Positions 33,884 through 42,955 of a DNA stretch of 64,000 bases are shown here, piece by piece. Origin of the DNA: DASXQK01 sp963724385. GTDB lineage: Bacteria; Pseudomonadota; Alphaproteobacteria; Dongiales; Dongiaceae. How positions within the stretch are numbered: position 1 is the stretch's first letter; each line of letters begins with the position of its first letter. The stretch is from the NCBI GenBank assembly GCA_963724385.1, contig CAVRUJ010000001.1:1364001-1428000 (forward strand), written 5' to 3'. Made by a program: the position numbers and the translations under genes. The notes beneath the pieces were generated by a model that was not told where the DNA came from, did no database searches, and worked only from the letters and a program-made list of their open reading frames with translations.

Positions 33884-35194
33884 TCACGGTAAATCTTCGG
33901 CCGCGAAGACCGTGCGGCCGTCGACGATCGTTCGCAAGACCCGGCCCTGCACCGGCCGGCCGTCGAAGGGCGAGTTCTTCGACTTGCTGCGGAAGCGATC
34001 GACCTCGATGCGCCCCGGCCGGTCGAGCTCGAACAGGAGCAGGTCCGCGGGCGCGCCCTTGGCGAGGCGGCCTTGGGGCAGGCCCAGGAACTGGGCCGGT
34101 GCGGCGGTCATGCGCCGCAGGAGATCGATGAGCGGCAGCTGGCCGATGTGATGCAGCTCCAGGCTCAAGGCCAGCAACGTCTCCAGGCCGATGATGCCGG
34201 GCGCCGCCTGGGGGAAAGGCACCCGCTTCGATTCCTGATCGTAGGGCGCATGGTCGCTGGCGATGCAGTCGATCGTGCCGTCGGCGACCGCGGCGGCGAC
34301 GGCCTTCCGGTCAGCTTCGGACCGGAGCGGTGGCGACAGCTTGGCGAAGGTGCGGTAGTCGCCGACCGCGGTCTCGTCGAGGGTGAAATAAGCGGGTGCG
34401 GTGTCGCAGGTGACGGGCAGCCCGCGCGCCTTGGCCCCGCGGATCACCTCGATGGCGCCCGCGGTCGAGACATGGGCGACGTGGTAGCGCGTGCCGGTCA
34501 TGGCCACGAGATGCAGGTCGCGCTCGATCATCATCACCTCAGCAGCGGCGGGAATGCCGGCGAGGCCGAGCCGCGTTGCGAGCTCGCCGCCGTTCATCAT
34601 GCCGCCCTCAGCCAGGCGCGGCTCCTCGGGGTGCTGGATGATGGGCCTATCGAAGGCGCGGGCGTAGCTGAGGGCCCGGCGCATGACCCTCGCATCGGCC
34701 ACGGCCTTCAGCCCGTCGGTGAAGGCGAGCGCGCCGCTCTCGGCCAGGAGGCCCATCTCCGCCAGGTCCTGGCCGGCGAGGCCCTGGGTCACCGCGGCGT
34801 AGCAATAGACCTTGGCGAGCCGGGTCTCCCGCGCGCGCCGGGCGACGAACTCGACCGCCGCCACGTCGTCAATGATGGGCTCGGTGTTGGGCAGGCACAC
34901 CATGCTGGTGACGCCGCCGGCCGCCGCCGCCTCGGCGCCGCTGGCGATGGTCTCCATATGCTCCTCGCCCGGTTCGCGGAGCTGGACCCGCATGTCGATG
35001 AGGCCGGGGGCGAGGCAATGGCCGTTGCACCGGATAATCTCGGCCTCGCCAGGCAGGCCCTCGCCGTTGACCCAGGGCCCGACCTCGACGATGCGCCCTT
35101 CCATGGCGAGGAGCCCGCCGGCCTCGTCCCGCCCGCTCGCCGGATCGAGGAGCCGGGCGCCGACGAGCGCGAGCGGCCGCCTAGCCGCGGGCAT
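33884..35194 (-). CDS. pyrC: dihydroorotase-like PyrC' (metal-binding HxH missing)
   Basis: A 436-residue amidohydrolase next to pyrB. The overall fold landmarks of class I dihydroorotase are present: APGLIDMRVQLREPGEEH, VCLPNTEPIID, FTDGLKAV, VAHVSTAGAI and IASDHAPYD. The HxH metal pair that should read DxHVHLREPG reads DMRVQLREPG, and the ligand His of the usual TCExxPHH segment is replaced (TCDTAPAYF). In Pseudomonas such a PyrC' is inactive and serves as a structural partner of aspartate transcarbamoylase. A second, active dihydroorotase would be expected elsewhere. The start overlaps pyrB by 14 bases. Confidence 0.88.
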   Translation of the reverse strand: MPAARRPLALVGARLLDPASGRDEAGGLLAMEGRIVEVGPWVNGEGLPGEAEIIRCNGHCLAPGLIDMRVQLREPGEEHMETIASGAEAAAAGGVTSMVCLPNTEPIIDDVAAVEFVARRARETRLAKVYCYAAVTQGLAGQDLAEMGLLAESGALAFTDGLKAVADARVMRRALSYARAFDRPIIQHPEEPRLAEGGMMNGGELATRLGLAGIPAAAEVMMIERDLHLVAMTGTRYHVAHVSTAGAIEVIRGAKARGLPVTCDTAPAYFTLDETAVGDYRTFAKLSPPLRSEADRKAVAAAVADGTIDCIASDHAPYDQESKRVPFPQAAPGIIGLETLLALSLELHHIGQLPLIDLLRRMTAAPAQFLGLPQGRLAKGAPADLLLFELDRPGRIEVDRFRSKSKNSPFDGRPVQGRVLRTIVDGRTVFAAEDLP

Positions 35195-36152
35195 CGGTTT
35201 CCTCGTTCGGGCGCAGGCGTCGGGTCAAGAGGTCGAGGCAGGCCATGCGCACGGCGACCCCCATCTCGACCTGCTCGCGGATCAGGCTCCGATCGATGTC
35301 GTCGGCGACCTCGGAATCGATCTCCACGCCCCGGTTCATCGGGCCCGGATGCATGATCAGGGCGTCGGGCTTGGCCACGGCGAGCTTGGCGCGATCGAGG
35401 CCGTAGAAGTGGAAATATTCCCGGACCGATGGGACATAGGCGCCCTGCATGCGCTCGGTCTGCAGGCGCAGCATCATGACGATGTCGCAGCCTTCCAGGC
35501 CCCGGCGCATGTCGGTGAAGACCTCAACGCCCAGGCGCTCGATGGCCGCCGGCAGCAGGGTCGGCGGCGCGATCACCCTGATCCGCGCGCCCACCGCCGT
35601 GAGCAGATGGATGTTGGAGCGGGCGACCCGGCTATGCAGCACGTCGCCGCAGATGGCGACCAGCAGGCCTTCCAGACGGCCGCGCCGGCGCCGGATGGTG
35701 AGCGCATCCAACAGCGCCTGGGTCGGGTGCTCGTGGCTTCCGTCGCCGCCGTTGATGACAGCGCAGTCCACCTTCTGGGCGAGCAGGTTGACCGCGCCCG
35801 AGTCCGGATGGCGCACCACCAGCACGTCGGGATGCATGGCGTTCAAGGTCATCGCCGTGTCGATCAGGGTCTCGCCCTTCTTGATCGCGCTCGAGGCGGC
35901 CTGCATGTTGATCACGTCGGCGCCCAGGCGCTTGCCCGCCAGCTCGAAGGAGGTGCGGGTGCGGGTCGAGCTCTCGAAGAACAGGTTGATGACGGTGCGG
36001 CCGTTCAGCAGGTCGCGCTTCTTGTCGGCGCTCCGGTTGAAGGCGACATAGGTCTCGGAGAGATCGAGCAGACCGCCGATTTCCGCCTTGGAAAGCCCTT
36101 CGATGCCCAGCAGGTGGCGGTGGCCGAATCGAAGGGCGGCGGCGGCGCTCAT
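35181..36152 (-). CDS. pyrB: aspartate carbamoyltransferase catalytic chain
   Basis: A 323-residue enzyme that condenses carbamoyl phosphate with aspartate, the committed step of pyrimidine synthesis. The carbamoyl-phosphate loop is FFESSTRTRTSFELA (about 58-72); HEHPTQALLDALTI and the aspartate-binding MHPGPMNRGVE are also present. Overlap with the PyrC'-like gene suggests the dodecameric PyrB-PyrC' complex known from pseudomonads. No pyrI regulatory chain is nearby. Confidence 0.96.
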   Translation of the reverse strand: MSAAAALRFGHRHLLGIEGLSKAEIGGLLDLSETYVAFNRSADKKRDLLNGRTVINLFFESSTRTRTSFELAGKRLGADVINMQAASSAIKKGETLIDTAMTLNAMHPDVLVVRHPDSGAVNLLAQKVDCAVINGGDGSHEHPTQALLDALTIRRRRGRLEGLLVAICGDVLHSRVARSNIHLLTAVGARIRVIAPPTLLPAAIERLGVEVFTDMRRGLEGCDIVMMLRLQTERMQGAYVPSVREYFHFYGLDRAKLAVAKPDALIMHPGPMNRGVEIDSEVADDIDRSLIREQVEMGVAVRMACLDLLTRRLRPNEETDARG

Positions 36153-36204
36153 CGAAGGCTGCTTATAACCTCGCGCATCCCAGAATGGAAGCGAAGCACC
36201 GCCG

Positions 36205-37422
36205 TCACACGACGCCGTTCCGTTTCAGAGCCTCGAACTCCGCCTCGTCCATATCCAGGAGCTCTCTCAGGATCTCCCGGCTGTGCTCGCCCAACCTTGG
36301 CGGCGGCAGGCGGTAATCGACGGGCGTGGCGGAGTATTTGATCGGATTGCCGATGAGGTCGACCTCGCCCCCGCCGGCCAGCGCGTGAGGCATGGCGATC
36401 TTCATGCCGCGGGCCAGCACCTGGGGATCGGCAAAGACCTGGTCCACGGTATTGACTGGGCTGCAGGGCACGCCGATCCGGGCGAGGCCCTCGACCCATT
36501 CCTTCTGTGTCCGGCCGCGCAGCACCGGTTCGAGGATTTCATAAAGGACGCGCCGGTTGGCGATGCGGGCTTCGTTGGTGGCGAAGCGGGGGTCCTGGGC
36601 CAGGTCGGGATGGCCGGCGAAATTGCAGAACTTGACGTACTGGCTGTCGTTGCCGACGGCGAGGATGACGTGGCCATCGGAAGCGGCCATAACGTTGTAG
36701 GGCACGATGTTGGGATGCTCGTTGCCCACGCGGCCCGGCACCTTGCCCGAGGTCAGGTAGTTGAGGCCGACGGTGGCGAGCCAGGCGACCTGGCTGTCGA
36801 GCAAAGCGAGGTCGATGAATTGGCCCTCGCCCGTGCAGTCGCGGTGATGGAGGGCGGCGAGGATGGCGACCGTCGCATACATGCCGCACATGATGTCGGC
36901 GATGCCGACGCCGACTTTCATCGGCGGCCGGTCGGGCTCGCCGGTCACGCTCATGATCCCGCCCAGCCCTTGCGCCAGCATGTCGTAGCCCGCGCGTGGC
37001 GCGTAGGGCCCCGTTTGGCCGAAGCCGGTGATGGAGCAATAGATCAGCCGAGGGTTGGCCGGCTTCAGATCCTCGTAGGCGAGGCCATAGCGCGCCATGT
37101 CGCCAACCTTGAAGTTCTCCACCATGATGTCGCAATGCCCGATGAGGCGCCTTGCCAGCGCCTGGCCCTCGGGCTTGGCGATGTCGATGGCGAGCGAGCG
37201 TTTGTTGCGGTTGGAGCTGAGGTAATAGGCGCTTTCGCTGGTGTTCCGGCCCTCCTTGTCCTGGACATAGGGCGGGCCCCATTTGCGGGTGTCGTCGCCG
37301 GCCCCGGTCTTCTCGATCTTGATGACGTCGGCGCCGAGATCGCCGAGGAGCTGGGTGCAGGTCGGGCCGGCGAGGATTCGGGTGAGATCGAAGACGCGGA
37401 TGCCTGCGAGCGGGCCGGGCAT
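36205..37422 (-). CDS. class III CoA-transferase (CaiB/BaiF family)
   Basis: A 405-residue enzyme that moves CoA between carboxylic acids. Family motifs are GIRVFDLTRILAGPTCTQ at the start, DVIKIEKTGAGDDTR, NKRSLAIDIAKPEG, and the catalytic Asp in AGYDMLAQGLGGIMS. The acids used cannot be read; the family covers formyl, succinyl, mesaconyl and many other CoA donors. ATG 37422 (MPGPLAGIRVF) is chosen over a longer N-terminus. It is upstream of pyrB on the same strand with a 52-base gap. Confidence 0.9.
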   Translation of the reverse strand: MPGPLAGIRVFDLTRILAGPTCTQLLGDLGADVIKIEKTGAGDDTRKWGPPYVQDKEGRNTSESAYYLSSNRNKRSLAIDIAKPEGQALARRLIGHCDIMVENFKVGDMARYGLAYEDLKPANPRLIYCSITGFGQTGPYAPRAGYDMLAQGLGGIMSVTGEPDRPPMKVGVGIADIMCGMYATVAILAALHHRDCTGEGQFIDLALLDSQVAWLATVGLNYLTSGKVPGRVGNEHPNIVPYNVMAASDGHVILAVGNDSQYVKFCNFAGHPDLAQDPRFATNEARIANRRVLYEILEPVLRGRTQKEWVEGLARIGVPCSPVNTVDQVFADPQVLARGMKIAMPHALAGGGEVDLIGNPIKYSATPVDYRLPPPRLGEHSREILRELLDMDEAEFEALKRNGVV

Positions 37423-37478
37423 GGGGTGGGTCCTTGTCCCTTGAAGCGGCGCGACTGTCCATGGCCGGCCCGGGATCG

Positions 37479-37955
37479 TCAAGCCGGGGCGGGGCCCCTG
37501 GTCATGCGGTCAAGAGCGCCTTGCAGGATGTAGGCGGCGGCGAGCTTGTCGATGACTTCGCCCCGCCGGCGATGGGACAGCTCGGCCCCTTCAAGCGCCC
37601 GGCCGGCGCCAAGGGTGGAAAACCGCTCGTCCCAGAAGGCCAGAGGCAGGTCGATATGCTTCAGCAGGTTCTGCGCGAACTGGCGCGCTGACTGGCTGCG
37701 CGGCCCCTCCTTCCCGGCGAGGCCGATGGGAAGCCCGACGACGATGCCACCGACCCGCCTTTCGACCGCAAGCTTGCGGATGCTTTCGGCATCGGCGGCA
37801 AAGCGCCCGCGCTTCAGGACCGTCAGCGGGCTGGCGACGGCAAGGCCCGAATCGGAAACGGCGATGCCGATGGTCTTGGCGCCCACGTCGAGGCCGAGCA
37901 GCCTGCCCCCGGCGGGCAGCAGCTCTTTCAGTTGCCCCAGTGCTACGACCGGCAT
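37479..37955 (-). CDS. ruvX: RuvX/YqgF Holliday-junction resolvase-like protein
   Basis: A 158-residue RNase H-like protein of the YqgF family, linked to Holliday junction resolution and to pre-16S rRNA 5' end processing. Motifs are LGLDVGAKTIGIAVSD at the start, GGIVVGLPIGLAGKEGPRS, and FWDERFST, which give the acidic active site. The length is typical. It is the first gene of this minus-strand group. Confidence 0.93.
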   Translation of the reverse strand: MPVVALGQLKELLPAGGRLLGLDVGAKTIGIAVSDSGLAVASPLTVLKRGRFAADAESIRKLAVERRVGGIVVGLPIGLAGKEGPRSQSARQFAQNLLKHIDLPLAFWDERFSTLGAGRALEGAELSHRRRGEVIDKLAAAYILQGALDRMTRGPAPA

Positions 37956-38094
37956 GGGAAAGGCTTAGCCGGCGCCTCTTGGCAGGGCAAGCGCCGGCAA
38001 GGGTGCGGGAAACCGTTTGCCCAATGGCGCCGGCAACTCTAGCTTGCGCCAAAGGCCGCAATCGGGGGCCGGCGCGCAAGGCGCCGGATCGGGC

Positions 38095-38721
38095 GTGGAA
38101 CTGCCGCTATACGTCAAAGGGTTGATCGTGGGTCTCGCGATTGCGGCACCCGTCGGTCCCATCGCGCTGCTTTGCATCCAGCGGACGATTTCGGGCGGCT
38201 GGCCGGCGGGGCTCGCCACGGGGCTGGGCGCGGCGCTGGCGGATTCCTATTACGGCGCCATCGCCGCGCTTGGCCTCAGCCTGGTCCAGGGTTTCCTGGT
38301 CGACCACCGGCGCGCCATCGCCTTGGTGGGCGGGAGCTTCCTCTGCCTTCTCGGCGTCAGGAGTCTGCTGAGCAAACGCTCGACGGACCCGGCCAAGCCG
38401 AGGCGGAGCGCCATGGGCTTGCTGGGCGACTTCGCCAGCACCTTCATGCTGACCCTTGCCAACCCCATGACCATCCTCGCCTTCATCGCCATCTTCGCGG
38501 TGATGGATACGGCCCAGGCCGGACGGTCCTTTTCCGGCGCCATGGAGCTGGTCTTGGGCGTGCTCGCCGGCTCGGCCGCCTGGTGGCTCTGCCTCAGCAT
38601 CGGCATCGGCGTGCTGCGCCACCGGCTGGATGATGTCGCGCGCCGGTGGATCACGCGGATCTCGGGCGCCATGATCATCAGTTTCGGGGTCTATAGCCTG
38701 GGGCTGGGGCTCCTTCCCTAG
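38095..38721 (+). CDS. LysE family amino-acid exporter
   Basis: A 208-residue membrane protein with six hydrophobic segments, matching the LysE/RhtB exporters: AIAAPVGPIALLCIQRTISGG near the start and MLTLANPMTILAFIAIF in the middle are the family signatures. The substrate is probably an amino acid or related compound. GTG 38095 is chosen because the first helix begins just after it; an upstream ATG at 38017 would add 26 residues of low-complexity sequence. Confidence 0.88.
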   Translation: MELPLYVKGLIVGLAIAAPVGPIALLCIQRTISGGWPAGLATGLGAALADSYYGAIAALGLSLVQGFLVDHRRAIALVGGSFLCLLGVRSLLSKRSTDPAKPRRSAMGLLGDFASTFMLTLANPMTILAFIAIFAVMDTAQAGRSFSGAMELVLGVLAGSAAWWLCLSIGIGVLRHRLDDVARRWITRISGAMIISFGVYSLGLGLLP

Positions 38722-38823
38722 TCTTTGCGCTCCCCGAGCCCGGGTCGGTTGCGGGCCGCAAGGCGCTTTGCTAGGGTCCGCGCCATTTCGCAACAACAGG
38801 CCTGTTCGAGGAAGGGCACGCCC

Positions 38824-39111
38824 ATGTCGCTCGATCGCGAAGCCGTCCGCCATATCGCCACTCTCGCCCGCATCCGCATCAATGACGCGGAGGCCGACGC
38901 GCTCGTGGGCGAACTCGGCAAGATCCTGGCCTGGGTGGAGCAATTGGGCGAGGTGGACGTGGCCGGCGTCGAGCCGCTGACGAGCGTGGTCGCGCGCCAC
39001 CTGCCGCGGCGTGCTGACGAGGTGACCGACGGCGGCATGCGCGAAAAGGTGCTCCTGAACGCGCCCGAGGCGACGCTGGGCTTCTTCACCGTGCCCAAGG
39101 TGGTGGAGTGA
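38824..39111 (+). CDS. gatC: Asp/Glu-tRNA amidotransferase subunit C
   Basis: A 95-residue helical subunit that clamps GatA to GatB. It begins SLDREAVRHIATLARIRI and ends APEATLGFFTVPKVVE, both standard for GatC. The stop shares a base with the gatA ATG (TGATG). The complex converts misacylated Asp-tRNA-Asn or Glu-tRNA-Gln to the amide form, needed because the AspRS in this window is of the non-discriminating type. Confidence 0.95.
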   Translation: MSLDREAVRHIATLARIRINDAEADALVGELGKILAWVEQLGEVDVAGVEPLTSVVARHLPRRADEVTDGGMREKVLLNAPEATLGFFTVPKVVE

Positions 39112-40583
39112 TGCCGGCGCTGACCGATCTCACCATCGCGGGCGCGCTCGCCGGGCTTGCCAAGGGCGAATACTCCTCGCGCGAGCTGACCGCGGCGCAT
39201 CTCTCGGCCATGGAAGCCGGCCGGGCGCTCAACGCCTTCGTGACCGAAACGCCGGAGCGCGCGCTCGAGATGGCGAGCGCTTCCGACGTCAGGCGCAGCA
39301 GGGGCGAGGCCGGCCTGCTGGAAGGCATCCCGCTCGGCATCAAGGATCTCTTCTGCACCGAGGGCGTGCTGACCACGGCCGGCTCGCACATCCTGGACGG
39401 CTTCGCCCCGCCTTATGAATCGACCGTGACCGCCAATCTCTGGCGGGCGGGCGCGGTCATGCTGGGCAAGCTCAACATGGACGAGTTCGCCATGGGCTCG
39501 TCCAACACGACGAGCTACCACGGCCATGTCCGCAATCCCTGGCGGGCGCGCGGCGACAACCGGGAACTTGTACCGGGCGGCTCTTCCGGCGGCTCGGCCG
39601 CGGCGGTTGCCGCCCACATGGCCATGGGCGCCACGGGCACCGACACAGGCGGCTCGATCCGGCAGCCCGCGGCCTTCACCGGCCTGGTGGGCCTGAAGCC
39701 GACCTACGGGCGCTGCTCGCGCTGGGGCATCGTCGCCTTTGCGTCCTCCCTCGACCAGGCCGGGCCGCTCTGCCGGAGCGTCGAGGATGCGGCTCTCATG
39801 CTCCAGGTCATGGCCGGCCACGACCCGAAGGATTCCACCTCGGTCGATCTGCCGGTGCCGGACTATCGCGCAGATCTCAACAAGGGCGTGAAGGGGCTGA
39901 AGATCGGCATCCCGAAGGAATACCGGGCCGACGGCATGGATGGCGGGATCGAGAAACTCTGGGCCAAGGGTGCCGGCTGGCTGAAGGACGCCGGGGCGGA
40001 GATGGTCGAGATTTCGCTGCCCCACACGAAATACGCCCTGCCGACCTATTACATCATCGCCCCGGCCGAGGCGTCGTCCAACCTGGCCCGTTACGACGGC
40101 GTGCGATTCGGCTTGCGGCTTCCGGGCGAGACCCTGGACCAGATGTACGAGAACACCCGGGCTTCGGGCTTCGGGCCCGAGGTGAAGCGCCGGGTGCTCA
40201 TCGGCACCTATGTGCTCTCGGCCGGTTATTACGACGCCTACTACGTGCGGGCGCAGAAACTCCGCAGCCTGATTCTCAGGGACTTCACCCGCGCCTTCGA
40301 GAAGGTGGACGCCATCCTGACCCCGGCGACGCCCACGGCCGCTTTCGCCGTCGGCGAACGCATGGACGATCCCATCGCCATGTACCTGAATGACGTGTTC
40401 ACGGTGCCGGTCAATCTTGCCGGCCTGCCGGGAATCTCCGTGCCGAGCGGGCTTTCCGACGAGGGCCTGCCGCTGGGCCTGCAGCTCATCGGCAAGGCCT
40501 TCGACGAGGCGAACCTGCTGCGCGCGGCGCGGAGCCTGGAACTGGCCGCCAACTTCACCGCGCGGCCGGAGGCGCTGGCATGA
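39111..40583 (+). CDS. gatA: Asp/Glu-tRNA amidotransferase subunit A
   Basis: A 490-residue amidase-signature enzyme that frees ammonia from glutamine. The Ser-cisSer-Lys triad is visible: Lys in LGIKDLFCTEG (about residue 78), cis-Ser in PGGSSGGSAAAV (about 153), and the nucleophile in GTDTGGSIRQPA (about 177). ATG 39111 is chosen; a GTG three bases upstream would add one residue. Its end overlaps gatB by four bases. Confidence 0.96.
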   Translation: MPALTDLTIAGALAGLAKGEYSSRELTAAHLSAMEAGRALNAFVTETPERALEMASASDVRRSRGEAGLLEGIPLGIKDLFCTEGVLTTAGSHILDGFAPPYESTVTANLWRAGAVMLGKLNMDEFAMGSSNTTSYHGHVRNPWRARGDNRELVPGGSSGGSAAAVAAHMAMGATGTDTGGSIRQPAAFTGLVGLKPTYGRCSRWGIVAFASSLDQAGPLCRSVEDAALMLQVMAGHDPKDSTSVDLPVPDYRADLNKGVKGLKIGIPKEYRADGMDGGIEKLWAKGAGWLKDAGAEMVEISLPHTKYALPTYYIIAPAEASSNLARYDGVRFGLRLPGETLDQMYENTRASGFGPEVKRRVLIGTYVLSAGYYDAYYVRAQKLRSLILRDFTRAFEKVDAILTPATPTAAFAVGERMDDPIAMYLNDVFTVPVNLAGLPGISVPSGLSDEGLPLGLQLIGKAFDEANLLRAARSLELAANFTARPEALA

Positions 40584-42034
40584 GCGACCTGATCGAAGGC
40601 CATAACGGGCCGTGGGAGGTGATCCTCGGGCTTGAGGTCCACGCCCAGGTGATCTCCAAGGCCAAGCTCTTTTCCGGCGCGGCCACGGAATTCGGCGCCG
40701 ATCCCAACAGCCAGGTGAGCTTCGTCGACGCCGCCTTTCCCGGCATGCTGCCGGTGATCAACGGCTTCTGCGTCGAGCAGGCGGTGAAGACGGGGCTCGG
40801 GATCAACGCGCAGATCAACTATCGCTCGGTCTTCGACCGCAAGAACTACTTCTACGCCGATCTGCCGGCCGGCTATCAGATCTCCCAGTACCAGCAGCCC
40901 ATCGTCGGCAAGGGCGAGATCGAGATCGACCTCGCCGATGGGCGCACGCGCAACATCGGCATCACCCGGCTCCATCTGGAGCAGGACGCGGGCAAGAGCC
41001 TGCATGACCAGCATCCCGAGCGCACCTATGTCGATCTCAACCGGGCCGGCGTGGCGCTGATGGAGATCGTCTCGGAGCCGGACATGCGTTCGGCCGAAGA
41101 GGCTGCGGCCTATATCCGCAAGCTGCGCTCGATCATGCGCTACATCGGAAGCTGCGACGGGAACATGGAGGAGGGGAGCCTGCGCTGCGACGTGAATGTC
41201 TCGGTGCGCCGGCCGGGCGAGGCGCTGGGCACGCGCTGCGAGATCAAGAACGTCAACTCCATCCGTTTCGTCCAGCAGGCGATCGAATACGAGGCGCGCC
41301 GGCAGATCGAGGTGATCGAAGGCGGCGGGACGGTGAAGCAGGAAACGCGGCTGTTCGATTCCGGCCGCGGCATCACCCGGCCGATGCGCAGCAAGGAGCA
41401 TGCCCACGACTACCGCTATTTCCCCGATCCGGACCTGCTGCCCCTCGATCTCGATCCGGCCTGGGTCGAGAAGCTGAGGGCCTCTCTCCCCGAGCTGCCC
41501 GATGCCAAGAAGGCGAGACTCACGCGCCAGTACGGGCTTTCGGCCTATGACGCCGGTCAGCTGGTGGTGGACCGCGAGACGGCGGATTTCTATGAGGCAG
41601 TGGCCAAGGGGCGGGATGCCAAGCTCGCCGCCAACTGGGTGATCTCCGAGCTGTTCGGGGCGTTGAACCGAAAGGGCCTCGACATCTCCCGCTCGCCGGT
41701 CAGCGCCGCGGCGCTGGGCGGCCTCATCGACCTGATGGCCAACGGCACGATCTCCGGCCGCATCGCCAAGGACGTGTTCGCCGAAATGGTCGAGACGGGC
41801 GAGGACGCGGGCAGGATCGTCGAGGCCAAGGGCCTGCAGCAGGTGACCGACACCGGCGCCATCGAGGCGGTCATCGACCAGGTCCTGACCCAGCAGGCCG
41901 ACAAGCTCGCCGAATACCGGGCCGGCAAGGAAAAGCTGTTCGGCTTCTTCGTCGGCCAGGTGATGAAGGCGAGCGCCGGCAAGGCCAACCCGGCGCTGCT
42001 CAACGAACTCTTGAAGAAGAAGCTCGCGAAGTAG
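40580..42034 (+). CDS. gatB: Asp/Glu-tRNA amidotransferase subunit B
   Basis: A 484-residue subunit that activates the misacylated aminoacyl group with ATP and binds tRNA. GLEVHAQVISKAKLFSGAA at the start, DVNVSVRR, ETRLFDS and EHAHDYRYFPDPDLLPL are family signatures. The C-terminal YqeY-like tail domain (about 330-484) is complete. It is the last gene of gatCAB. Confidence 0.96.
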   Translation: MSDLIEGHNGPWEVILGLEVHAQVISKAKLFSGAATEFGADPNSQVSFVDAAFPGMLPVINGFCVEQAVKTGLGINAQINYRSVFDRKNYFYADLPAGYQISQYQQPIVGKGEIEIDLADGRTRNIGITRLHLEQDAGKSLHDQHPERTYVDLNRAGVALMEIVSEPDMRSAEEAAAYIRKLRSIMRYIGSCDGNMEEGSLRCDVNVSVRRPGEALGTRCEIKNVNSIRFVQQAIEYEARRQIEVIEGGGTVKQETRLFDSGRGITRPMRSKEHAHDYRYFPDPDLLPLDLDPAWVEKLRASLPELPDAKKARLTRQYGLSAYDAGQLVVDRETADFYEAVAKGRDAKLAANWVISELFGALNRKGLDISRSPVSAAALGGLIDLMANGTISGRIAKDVFAEMVETGEDAGRIVEAKGLQQVTDTGAIEAVIDQVLTQQADKLAEYRAGKEKLFGFFVGQVMKASAGKANPALLNELLKKKLAK

Positions 42035-42061
42035 CGTCCGCGGAACGGCAGTGCGTCGCCA

Positions 42062-42496
42062 TTACGGGTCGTCCGCCTTCGGGCGCGAAGATTTCGAACT
42101 CCCCAATCCGGCGACGAACCCGGCGAGGACCGCGGTCAGGAGGAGCTCGCCCTGATGCTCCTTCGACTGGGTCTTGAGCCAAAGGAGCAGGCTATCGGCC
42201 GCGCCGCTTCGCTTGGGCCGCCTAGCCACCAGCCAGGCGATGAGCAGTACTACAAGGCCGAGAGCGACGAAGCCGGCGGCCATGATCAAGGCCGCGCGGA
42301 CGGGCCCTAGCCCAGCCGAGAGCCAAAGCCACAATGCAGCGACGACCGCCGCCAAGGCGGCGAGGATGGCCAAGCCGGCGAGAGCGGTGAGGCCGGCCAG
42401 GAGGGCGATGCGGAGCATCTTCTTTCGGATCGAGCCGGCGGCAATGGTCCGCAGCAGCGCCGCCAGGCCGATCTCGAGCATGCCACCGGCCTGCAT
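42062..42496 (-). CDS. YqjE/phage-holin-family membrane protein
   Basis: A 144-residue protein with two adjacent strong membrane helices (about residues 28-58 and 66-90) and a polar tail. This matches the small phage_holin_3_6 / YqjE family, which in enterobacteria follows yqjD. Here it lies six bases after a YqjD-like gene, so the pair looks like yqjDE, linked in E. coli to stationary phase. Its holin label is historical and does not imply a phage. Confidence 0.7.
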   Translation of the reverse strand: MQAGGMLEIGLAALLRTIAAGSIRKKMLRIALLAGLTALAGLAILAALAAVVAALWLWLSAGLGPVRAALIMAAGFVALGLVVLLIAWLVARRPKRSGAADSLLLWLKTQSKEHQGELLLTAVLAGFVAGLGSSKSSRPKADDP

Positions 42497-42502
42497 CTCA
42501 AC

Positions 42503-42793
42503 TCACCGCGAGAGCATCCGACCGCAAATGAACCCGATGGCAAGCGCGATGCCCAGGCTCGCAAGCGGACGCTCCTTCACCTCGCGGGCAACGGCCTCCA
42601 TGGAATGCTCGCCTTCGGCCATCAACTTGTCGTAGAGCTGGGAAGCTTCCTTCCTCACATGATCGCTCGCCCCGGCCTTCATGCCCTTGACAAGTTGCGC
42701 CAGATCGCTTTTCAGCGTTGCCAGGTCTTCCTTGACCTTGTCGATATCGGCACCGGCTTCTTCCGGCGTCGCGCTCTTCCCTGAGGTGGTCAT
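42503..42793 (-). CDS. YqjD/ElaB-like (DUF883) membrane-anchored protein
   Basis: A 96-residue protein with a long charged helix, likely coiled coil (about residues 10-70), and a single C-terminal membrane helix ending in LAIGFICGRMLSR, the hallmark glycine-rich anchor of the YqjD/ElaB family. E. coli YqjD binds ribosomes at the inner membrane in stationary phase. It is the first gene of a two-gene unit with the YqjE-like gene. An FNR-type box lies 186 bases upstream. Confidence 0.78.
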   Translation of the reverse strand: MTTSGKSATPEEAGADIDKVKEDLATLKSDLAQLVKGMKAGASDHVRKEASQLYDKLMAEGEHSMEAVAREVKERPLASLGIALAIGFICGRMLSR

Positions 42794-42955
42794 CGGAGCC
42801 CTCCTTGCCAGTTGCCTGCGGACGACCGAATTCGAGTGGTCTTGCCGGCGATGCTACCATTAAGTTCCGCCATGCGCCTCTTTCAGCGCGCTGGCGGGTT
42901 TCGGCAGCCTCTTCGAACGTTGCCGACCGTGCGGTGGTCCTGCGGTCCAGATAGT

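Noticed and set aside
42062..42496. Phage holin, as sign of a prophage
   Set aside because: The family is a general bacterial membrane protein (YqjE-like) and no other phage gene is present.
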